64,000 nt of DNA, taken from Vishniacozyma victoriae. Its lineage: Eukaryota; Basidiomycota; Tremellomycetes; Tremellales; Bulleribasidiaceae. Location of the stretch: NCBI GenBank assembly GCA_017654735.1, contig JADPYG010000089.1:754001-818000 (forward strand), in the 5' to 3' direction. Shown piece after piece: positions 55,606 to 64,000 of this stretch. The first letter of the stretch is position 1; each line of letters opens with the position of its first letter. The translations under genes and the position numbers were made by a program. The notes under the pieces are model-generated. The model worked only from the letters and a program-made list of their open reading frames with translations, searched no databases and was not told where the DNA came from.

Positions 55606-56362
55606 GTTGGGCGACGAGGGGTGATATATCGACGATGGGGAAGATAGAGTGATGAGGATGTTGGGGTTTTGAGCAAGTACTCGTGAAAGGTAGATGGTGC
55701 TGAAAAGGGTTTAGGGGTTGGTAAGAAGTACAGAACAGTACTTATATACCAGCTAAAATACCCCATCCCCAAAGAATAGGTGGAAGGTGAACAAACATCA
55801 CGATGAGCCCTGTGTCGCGGGACCCAGATCCCAAACCATATCGACCATAGACAACTATGAACCCCTCTCGGGGCGCGGTATCGTCATGATCACACAGGTC
55901 GTCATCGGCGATGAGTAGGTGAAGGGTGAGATGTAAGGGAGATAAGATGGTTGTTTGGATGTTTGTTGTTCGAGGTGTTGTGAATCAGGTCAGAGTTGAC
56001 TCCACTTTCACCTTCACTTTGACTAGTCACAATTCAGAATCCACAAATTGACTAGGTGCCAGGCGGTCATCCTTCGTTCAACCTGACTTTGATTCCGATC
56101 ACCTTCCACGTAGCACGTTCTAGCGTCCCCAGATCAAATGCATCATTACAGTCTCAAAACTCTAGGCAGGACCCTCGGCTCTCGTGACTCCAGACATCAG
56201 AAGCCTTTTCACCGGACTTGATACCATCCCATAGGCATGATGCGATCGTGTACATGCATGCTACACTACTATCTATATTCGTGGCTACAGAATCATACAA
56301 AGACGGGAAACAGGAGCGAGAACAGAAGTCTATATTCGAGCTTTGGCAATGGACACGGTAGT
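55606..56362. other. Intergenic region between orphan and perilipin-like genes
   Basis: 757 bases, the promoter of the minus-strand orphan plus the 3' side of the perilipin-like gene. No clear element seen. Confidence 0.4.
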
Positions 56363-57476
56363 CTACTTTCCATTGGCAGTAGCATCAACCTTGTCTCCTG
56401 CCTTCTTGGCTTCTTCAGCAGCCTTGTTCTAACCGTTAGATGGTTCTAAGAGGCTAAGAGGAAACGAGGGAATGTACCTTGGCTCCGAGAACGTAGTTGT
56501 AGATCTCGTCTACGACTGGTTTGACGTGGTCCTATTCCATCAGCGCTGATCTTATTCTCACTTGAGGGACTCACGAGAACATAAGCGCCGAGCTTGTTGG
56601 ATTTATCCTGGAGGGTGGCATCCTTCTCAGTCACGATAGTCCTGACATCTCCAGTAGCTTTTCCAACACCCTACACATCAGCTTTCACCATTATCACATT
56701 ACGGTATGAGCTCACATCAACGAGAGCGGCGGGGAGATCCTTGCCCTGTTCAGCAAGCTGCTTCAACTGCTCGAGGAGAGCATGCGAGATGTCAGAAGAG
56801 GATTGTACGACGGCAGAAGCCCTTGCTCCGAGAGCAGAGTTGATTTCGGCAGTCCTGTTGATAACATCCTGAATCACAGGCGAGGCATGCTGGAGCCAAG
56901 GGGCGATTCGCTACTTGTCAGCTAGTGTATCTGAAAGAGAGACGGGAGCTTACAGAATCGTAGACTGCCTTGCTCTGCTTGACGACTACGAGGTCTTGGG
57001 TGGGGGTCTTGAAAGCATATGGGAAAGTAGCTTCGGCCTTCTCGAAACTAACATCAGCTATGATTCGATACGTCCGAGCTAGCGTACGTAGCAACGGCGA
57101 GGCCGTCGGCGGTGTTGAAGATAGGCTTAGTTCGGCTCAAGATAGGTTGAGCGAGGTCGACGGATCCTGTTCATTAGCTTCATCTTCCAAGCTGCTAGAG
57201 GAGCTTACGGTTAACAAGACCAAGAGCAGTCTGGTACAGACTGGCAGTCAAGGGGTACGCGTTGACAAGTCCGCTGGAATGTCAGTCCTGGTATCTTGAT
57301 CTACCTGGAGGTACTTACTGGGCGTAGGTGACAGAATCGTGAATGGCGGGGACACCATCAAGTTTCTCAACAATCTTGTATTCTACCGATCAGCTCTATA
57401 CGTGCTGAGGTGTGGAAGACTAACGTGAGGTTGGACCGTTGGGAACAGGGGATTCTCCTTCAAAGGTGGCAATCAT
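56363..57476 (-). CDS. Perilipin-like lipid-droplet protein
   Basis: Predicted lipid-droplet coat protein of the fungal perilipin (Mpl1/Cap20-like) family. Eight small exons from MIATFEGESPVPNGPTS (57476) to DKVDATANGK at TAG 56363-56365. After the first intron come YKIVEKLDGVPAIHDSVTYAQ, then GLVNAYPLTASLYQTALGLVNRSVDLAQPIL, TADGLAVATFEKAEATFPYAFKTPTQDLVVVKQSKAVYDS, WLQHASPVIQDVINRTAEINSALGARASAVVQ and long amphipathic helices (LLEQLKQLAEQGKDLPAAL). The FPYAFKTPTQDLV-KQ pattern is the fungal perilipin signature as I recall it. It would coat droplets and limit lipolysis. The many short exons match the local gene style. Confidence 0.72.
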
Positions 57477-58329
57477 CTTGTATATCGGTTTTGGTTGGTT
57501 GGTAAAGCTATGAAATGTAAGTTGAAGAACGTTGAAAAGTAATACGTGGAAGGAAGAAAGTGTTCTGAATAAAGTGGAAGCGAATAAGTAGTAGTGACTG
57601 AATCTGGAATGGCAGGGTTGACTAACACGGGAGTTGAGATCTAAAGTTGTGATAGTGAGAAAAGGTAAGGTTGATGTGAAAGGTTGAAAGGTTGAAGACA
57701 CGCTCCACTTTTCCCTTTCTTCAACGTGTCTCTATCGTAGGGTTTCGGGTATCGGGAAACGTGTGATATGGTAGGAGGTCCTTTGTGAGATGCTTTGAAC
57801 AGCAAAGGGACTCCAACGCGCAGTAGGTGCTGTGGGATGGATGATGCGTGTCCGACGGAAACGCTTATCTCCCCGTCCTTATCGCAATTGCACAGATACA
57901 ACAGAACACGTCACGTACCTTTAATTCAAAGGGAGGAATCTAGTGTTCTATTGATCGGTATTGGGTTGATAAAGAATACGAGTAGATCAACACATGCATA
58001 GCATCACCCCGTACTACATACTCATTTAGTTTTTCCCACGGTTAAATCTGAATGCCAATGCCGAGTAATCAGGGCGGTGACGGCGTAGATAAAGTTGTTC
58101 CCATCTGTGCCTTGCTTGCGTCATTGATTAGAAGGTGTAAAATTAAGGGTCAAATTAGAGAATATGTAGATGAGAACCGACGAGGAACCATAGATATGCC
58201 AAGAGGGACCGGAGGTTCTTTCGAACAGCATCTGAGAGAAACAATGCGGCCACCGGTTGATCGCATAGCCTGAGCTGACTCTAGCAAGGTGCATGATACT
58301 CGCTAACAACAAAGACAATTCAGACTGTA
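57477..58329. other. Intergenic region upstream of perilipin-like gene
   Basis: 853 bases between two minus-strand genes, including the perilipin-like promoter and the 3' side of the BRCT gene. Frames on the plus strand here are short and show no protein-like pattern. Confidence 0.4.
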
Positions 58330-61014
58330 CTAACGCCCACGACCCCCTACATTCAACTGTGAAGTCTTTCTAAGCGCATCCATCATTTTCTTCCTCTCCC
58401 TCTCTGCAGCTGGATCCGCAATGGATACCCGCATAGATTCATCATATACCGGTTGAGCCGATATCAAATGTTCATATTCTTCTTCTGTTGGTGAACTTGC
58501 TCGTTTATCGGGTGATGTAGAGGTTGTATTGCGTTGAGCTAGGGTGGTGGAAGTACGACCTCTCAGGGCTCCTTTTGATCGGCGGGGCTTACTTTCAGCT
58601 TCTTCCCAGGGGTTTATGAGGAAGACTTACAGCTTTGATTCGGGTTGCAGAAGTATCGCCCTTCTCGGCCAATTGCCTTAGAACATCAGTCATTTCCCTA
58701 TTCCTCCCCGATGTTCCAATCGATTCGGCGGGATAAGCAGATTTCGTAGATACCTCTTCCTCGCTGGCAGAAGCTCGGCTCGACGTCCGGGAATTGGTGG
58801 TTCGGTTTAATTTCCTAGCGGATGGGCCTTGGGGTGGTGATAGCGGGTTCGTAGCGCCCGCCAAGCCAGAGTTGTTATTCGAGGTATCGACTGCGGTCGT
58901 TGACCCAGAGATAGATGAGCGCCCATGACCATCCACATGCGTCGGTGTAGGCTTCAATGCTCTAGCCTGGGATTGAATCTGCGAGACTGGCTTGACGCTC
59001 TCCACCTTCTCCCCATCCCCATCGGTGACGGTAGTAGTCGAAGTCGAATCCACTGGATATTCCCCTTCTGGCTCAATCTGACCACTACTCCCCATGGCAA
59101 GTAACCAGGCTTTACTGACCACCTTGACTCCCCATTCCTTTGCTTTGTCCACTTTGGGCCCATCGCTTCGTCCAGAGACTAAGTGGGTGGTTTGGCGATT
59201 TAGAGAGACTGCCTGTGTTGCGCCAATCACTCGGATTAAGCGGCGTAGATAGGTCAAGTCTTCGGACGAAAGCCCTGAGAGGTGGATTTGGAATGTTGAG
59301 GTTCCTCCTATAGGCATTGGCGCTGGTAGTGGGCGGAACACAAGGTGTTTGTCGATAGGTAGAAGTGTCTGTTCGAAACAGCATCCTTCGACCCAGCATT
59401 CGGTGACTACCGTTGGAGCTGATTGGCCGTCGACAGGAGGAGGCTGTTTGGGTGCCGATCTATGCATCAGCTTAGATGCTCAGACGAGGTGTCAATAGCT
59501 TACAGCCGAACGACAACATAATTCACCTGTTCTCCTTGCAGACGCTGTTCCTCCGTGATAAAAGTGCCGCCATGAGCCGCCAGAGCCCTCTCCAGACCCT
59601 CGTACGCTTCATCAATGAGGTGACCTATTCGCAGCCCAGCGAAGATCTGGACAGCAGATGGTCCACCGGGCAACTCGGCAGTAGGTGGTTGAGGCGCAGT
59701 AGCAGGCATCGAAGGGGTGGGACCATCATTCAATTTGACCGGCCCAAATGAAGCTGTCCGCGTAGCATGTAATAATGATGCTTTCCGTAATTCGTTCGAA
59801 GCTGTACCACGTCCAGATCTAGTAGGCGTACCATCCCCAATTTCAATCTTGGCCACCGTTGTCGAAATGAGGTCTCCGACTAATGAATCGATATCCTCCC
59901 TCTTCCTTTTGCGCAATACCGCCGGACCCTCTTCCTCTTTCACGATCTCCTTCTTGACAACCTCCCCATCCTCCAAGAAAATAGTTCCATTGATTACATC
60001 TTCCGCTTTCACTTTTCCACCGTTCCGAGGTTTCCTAGCATCATAATCATCTTCCTTGAACCTCCCATTGAATCCAACACAATCCCAAATCCATTCCTCA
60101 TAACATATCCTTATATCGTGTCCTGTCACTTTCTTGCCTCTCCGACGTGATAGATCGCGTTCACGAAGTTCATTGAGCACGAATTTGACTTTTTCGGATG
60201 ATTTAGACTCGGAAGCTGGTTTGGCGATTATCAAATGGGTACACGATCGATCGAGGTCTTTAATGTATTTCCCACCGAACTGCTTAACTGCGCTGAGGAT
60301 CTGTTTACGGCGGTCCACTGTTATCAGCGATACACATGGGCGGACTTACGTTGTTCGATTCCAGAGATGGAGATGGTGAGTCCTGTAAATGGGAGTAAGC
60401 GGTATGGGTCGAGCTACTCGTTAGCCATGCTTCGGAGGATATGGACGTACATCAGTCTCGATATCCCCTCCGCCAATCCAGCGCTGATGATTATCCTCGA
60501 TCCAGTCGGTTGATAAGACTGGTAGACGATGTTCGACGGCGTACTACTCGTAAGTCCAGGCAACTGCAGAGTAAACTCACATAATACTTGTCCGACCCAA
60601 ATCCACCCGCGACGACATGGGTGACATGCACAGTCAATGCACTCTCAACCCGGGCGCCTAGCTCGATAGCAAGAGCTGACATTTGGTTCTTCCATCAGCA
60701 ACCTGTCCAATATAAAGTGTGGACTCACCTTCTGCTCAACACCCGTAAAAGTTATAACAACCCCCTTCCAAGGTCTCTCAACATTCCTCAACGCCGCACT
60801 GGACATGTCCTCATCTATCATCAGCTCCACCCCTATCCAATATCATTGAGGCGTACCTTCCTCGCCCTCAATCTCCCTCTGGTGGATAACAGCGTCCATC
60901 CCAGTCAAAGGCGATGGACTACGTTGATTCCCCCTCGTCCTTGTCGTTGCTGTCGGCACAGGACGAAGTTTGACATTTGGAATCTTATGTGACATGTGGC
61001 CTCTGCGATTCATC
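58330..61014 (-). CDS. TopBP1/Dpb11/Rad4-type multi-BRCT protein
   Basis: Scaffold of replication initiation and the DNA damage checkpoint that binds phosphorylated partners such as Sld3 and the 9-1-1 clamp. The start MNRRGHMSHKIPNVKLRPVPT is at 61014. Four BRCT units can be followed: WKGVVITFTGVEQK...LAIELGARVESALTVHVTHVVAGG...LPVLSTDWIED; LPFTGLTISISGIEQR...GGKYIKDLDRSCTHLII...ICYEEWIWDCV; IFAGLRIGHLIDEAYEGLERALAAHGGTF...VVTECWVEGCC; FQIHLSGLSSEDLTYLRRLIRVIGATQAVSLNRQTTHLVSG...VVSKAWLLAM. Each ends with the conserved Trp. The C-terminal ~280 residues are disordered, with Ser/Thr-rich and basic parts, ending SQLNVGGRGR at TAG 58330-58332. Four BRCTs equals Dpb11/Rad4 rather than the larger animal TopBP1. 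Confidence 0.88.
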
Positions 61015-61426
61015 TTGACTACGGGTATGAGAGTTGGGGGACGAGGATTATAGCAGATGTATATAGGCAGGCAGGGTATCAGTATATGGTCAAAAGAAAT
61101 CAATCTTGATCTTTGGTTGAATCCGCGTCATCTAATGTTTTCACGCGACGCGACGATTTGATTCCGTTACAGCACATTGAGGAGGAGGATCGAGTAGTAG
61201 TAGCTGATGCATATGCATATGGTCATGAAGTGGGGGTTGGACGATGGATTGGTCTGCGTGAGATGTCACACTAACGATTTCTTTCAAGCAGATTGTATGC
61301 AATGTACGAGTATAGTCGTTTGGTCTGCATAAATGGAAAGTATCAAAGTCTGGTCCGGTGCCTGCAAGCCGATCAAGATTCAAGGACGATGAATCAAGAT
61401 GCAGATTATTGTTCGCTCACATCACC
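61015..61426. promoter_or_regulatory. Divergent promoter, BRCT protein / lipoate ligase
   Basis: 412 bases between divergent starts. It holds the 12-base palindrome ATGCATATGCAT at 61207-61218. No other clear element. Confidence 0.4.
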
Positions 61427-62894
61427 ATGTCCCTAACAACTCTACTATCCCAACCATGCTCGTCCCGCTTTGCCTCCTCTCTCCTCAGCTCTCTGCAACG
61501 ATCAGGCCAATCCCGGTCCATCGTCTCGACACCTAGCACGAGAAACGATAAAGATGCACAACCACACACACCTGCTTCTGAGGCTATTGAACTTTCTTCC
61601 GTGAGTTTCACGAGCTACCAAGACTAATAGTAGCCAGCGGCATATATATCTGAATCGAACGATCCATGGTTCAATTTGTCTTATGAGGATTGGTACGTCC
61701 CCTATCCAGGAGGGAACTGACGAATAGGCTTTTACGGAATACACCTCGAAATCAACCTGTCCTGTTCATCTACAGGAATACACCATGCGTAGTCATTGGG
61801 CGAAATCAAGTAAGCCATCGTTCCTCCTTTTGTGAGTCACTATTGATTCCCAGAACCCATGGAAAGAGACAACCCCTCGCGACCTCGTCAAATGGGATAT
61901 CCCCCTTATAAGACGTCGTTCAGGCGGAGGCACCGTATTCCACGATATGGGCAATACGAACTTCTCAATCATCCTCCCCCGACTCTTATTTACCAGAGCA
62001 CACGGAGCTGAGCTGGTTGCTAAAGCAGTCAGAGGATTGGGAGTGGAAGGATGTACTGTGAATTCAAGGAATGATGTAATTATAAGAGATGGGGAGAAGG
62101 AATTAAAGATAGGTCTTTTTCCTCTTGGGTGAGAGATATGCTGATGATCTACGTCTCTGGGTCGGCTTATAAGATCATTCAACATCGGGCTTATCATCAT
62201 GGGACTATGTTGATTTCTTCGTCATTAGGAGAACTCGGGAAGGCGTTAAAGACCAGTTCGGTACGTCATTGCTGATGACCAAGGTAGATGCTGATGAAAA
62301 GCCAAATATCGAAACGAAAGGGATACCCTCATTTCGATCTCCCGTGACGACCCTCAATACTTATCTATCCCCCAACAAACCCAAGATAGACCACGAATCA
62401 TTCACCCAAGCCGTCACATCCGAGTTCAAGAGAGTGTACGAGATCCCAAATACCCCTCCCATGGAGGTGACATATGTAAAAGAAAAAGAAGTCGTAGAAA
62501 AGAAAATATGGGATGGGGTCAAGGAAATGAAAACTTGGGAATGGGAGTACGGATCCAGTCCGGAATTTAGTAACCAAATCGAAGGGGAATTATCATTTGG
62601 TTCCCTCGTACGTCTTCCTTCCTGTTGAAAAATGACGCTGATCAGTAGTCTGTATCCCTGACTGCTCGACATGGACTTATCACGTCTTTCATATTCCACC
62701 TCGCCCCTCCGCTGAATGCTTCCGCCGAGACGACGAAGGTTAAGCAGGATTATCTGGATACATTAGCTCTCTCACTCGTGGGTAGGCGGTATGAATCCCT
62801 CGAAGGTGGTGAAGAGTCTATACCCCACGACAAGGATCCTGCCCTGAAGGACATTCACAGCGAAGTGGTCGAGTGGCTACGGCAGGCGATGTAG
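61427..62894 (+). CDS. Lipoate-protein ligase, mitochondrial
   Basis: LplA/Aim22/LIPT1-family enzyme attaching or transferring lipoate to E2 and H proteins in mitochondria. The start MSLTTLLSQPCSSRFASSLLSS at 61427 is a good mitochondrial presequence. Exons give [66 protein letters not shown] (the family signature), NSRNDVIIRDGEKELKI, SGSAYKIIQHRAYHHGTMLISSSLGELGKAL (with the conserved lipoate-binding Lys in SGSAYK), PNIETKGIPSFRSPVTTL, and a C-terminal domain ending VVEWLRQAM at TAG 62892-62894. The intron between KELKI and SGSAYK has a normal GT donor and branch point, but the expected acceptor reads CG rather than AG, as discussed in the findings. Confidence 0.85.
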
Positions 62895-63232
62895 GTGATG
62901 TGATATGCAGGTAGTAATAGACCCATCATGATATATTATGCATAACATCACAACGCTGGATTACAGATGATCTGAGATGTCCGCCCCGTATCTGTCACTA
63001 CGACCATCAAACTCTGGTACGCCGTGTCAATAGAGGGCTTTGTATATTGGTCTGATGGACTATAACCTAGAGGCTACGGTAGACTAGGCAAGAAAGGTGG
63101 GGTTTGTGCCTTTACTGCTCATCTTCAGACCTAATTTCCGATGTCAGTGTATGCAGAGTATCGTAATAGTCATTGCATTTCGTCATGTACATTTCCTATC
63201 ATCAGTGTTGTCGAGGAAGCAGACTCACTGTT
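62895..63232. other. Convergent intergenic region
   Basis: 338 bases between the 3' ends of the lipoate ligase and TRAPP subunit genes. Nothing recognised. Confidence 0.4.
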
Positions 63233-63940
63233 CTATCTACCGCCATTCAAGACTTCTCCGAGTTTCGTGATTCCCTTCATGAACTTCTCATTACCTTCCA
63301 ACCATGATCCTTCAATATCTTCCGCTCCTGTGGTGAACATCTTTGATCCTGGTATTTGTGTATTCCGTATCGGAGTCTTCGCTTCCTTCGTCTCTTCACC
63401 TGTGGCCTCGGTCACGGGCAGAGCCTTGAATGAAGGCGGTAAACTGAGAAAAGGGTTGTATACTGCCGATAGCAGTAATTGATGTACAGCCCTGAAGATC
63501 TATTCATCAGCCTTTGTCGCGCTGGTGAACTCACAGCTACTATATCTGAATCTTTGATCATAGCGTCCACGAGAGCTACCGAGAGAACCATCCTCAACTT
63601 CGTATTTGACTGGAATCCATAACTGCCCTCAGCACCATTCATTTTAATAACTTACAAAGCCATATCCTCCATGCAAAACAGTAAACCCAAGTACGCATCA
63701 GCAGGTTTGGACGGTGTACTCGTCATGACGACTACTCGGTCAGCTATGTAGCTATCAGTGTAGGGGGGACTCACTCCGCTCTTCTATCACGTCCACTGCA
63801 GCGTGGGAGAGGTGGTAATGCCTCAATTCATCTGATTTTGCAGTGAAGGAGTGTACGAATATCGGTTGATTGGTCGGTGATAAAATCGCCAGGGAGGTCA
63901 GGTAAAGTGGGACCAAGGGGATAGGTGCTCTTGGGTCCAT
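63233..63940 (-). CDS. TRAPP complex subunit, TRAPPC2L/Tca17 (sedlin-like)
   Basis: Small longin-like subunit of the TRAPP vesicle-tethering complexes (Golgi traffic). The start MDPRAPIPLVPLYLTSLAIL is at 63940. Exons join to SPTNQPIFVHSFTAKSDELRHYHLSHAAVDVIEER, VMTSTPSKPADAYLGLLFCMEDMAFYGFQSNTKLRMVLSVALVDAMIKDSDIVAIFRAVHQLLLSAVYNPFLSL, matching the sedlin fold (the YGFxSNTKxKxxL motif and the final AxHxxxxxxxxNPF helix). A C-terminal extension of ~60 residues follows (TEATGEETKEAKTPIRNTQIPGSK...FMKGITKLGEVLNGG), longer than in the typical ~140-residue subunit. The stop is TAG 63233-63235. The extension probably folds as a short helix plus linker; its role is unknown. Confidence 0.82.
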
Positions 63941-64000
63941 CTTGTGATGATACGGTACTCTGACCCACTCTTTGAGTGTTGCTGGAGGAGGTCGAATGTC

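Noticed and set aside
56237..56449. Plus-strand frame with hydrophobic end downstream of the perilipin-like gene
   Set aside because: Overlaps the last coding exon of the minus-strand gene and shows no conserved pattern.
1..64000. Transposon, retroelement or CRISPR-like repeats
   Set aside because: No reverse transcriptase, integrase, transposase or long terminal repeat pattern and no regularly spaced direct repeats were seen on either strand.

Overview
The window is nuclear DNA of a fungus, most likely a basidiomycetous yeast of the Cryptococcus/Kwoniella (Tremellomycetes) type. Nearly every gene is interrupted by many short introns of about 35-60 bases with GTNNGT donors and a CTGAY/CTAAY branch point 5-12 bases before the AG. 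Genes are packed on both strands with little intergenic DNA, and the products are ordinary eukaryotic housekeeping proteins. The genus is an inference from style and protein resemblance; no marker gene here settles it. All exon joins were made by eye from frame, splice motifs and protein continuity.

Layout. 1-9.2 kb: a truncated inositol 5-phosphatase, a tiny two-exon PIG-Y/Eri1-like gene, a 14-exon Zn2Cys6 transcription factor, a cytochrome b5/acyl-CoA dehydrogenase fusion and a small stress hydrophilin. 9.6-24.5 kb: PUF6, a METTL16-type RNA methyltransferase, mitochondrial TrpRS, a G3BP-like RNA-binding protein, proteasome RPN12, D-aminoacyl-tRNA deacylase, a bestrophin-like channel and RFT1. 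25-35.8 kb: a large disordered protein running in frame into GPN2, RNase P subunit RPP1, mitochondrial intermediate peptidase OCT1, a proline-rich RRM protein and an alpha/beta hydrolase. 36-47.3 kb: a Ser/Thr kinase, a tandem (coronin-7-like) coronin and three unrecognised proteins. 47.4-49.9 kb: an SLS1-like mitochondrial protein. 49.9-56.3 kb: a gene-poor stretch holding an intronless, GC-richer family 2 glycosyltransferase and an intronless orphan; this is the part that looks accessory. 56.3-64 kb: a perilipin-like lipid-droplet protein, a four-BRCT TopBP1/Dpb11/Rad4 homologue, lipoate-protein ligase and TRAPPC2L/Tca17.

The genes do not form an operon-like system. Loose themes are RNA metabolism (PUF6, METTL16, RPP1, G3BP-like, RRM protein), mitochondrial biogenesis (TrpRS, OCT1, SLS1, lipoate ligase), and ER/GPI/glycan chemistry (PIG-Y-like, RFT1, GT2). 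I found no convincing tRNA, rRNA, transposon or CRISPR feature. The most noteworthy items are the intronless GT2 island, the open frame joining a disordered protein to GPN2, the easily missed PIG-Y-like gene, and a lipoate ligase intron whose expected acceptor reads CG instead of AG.
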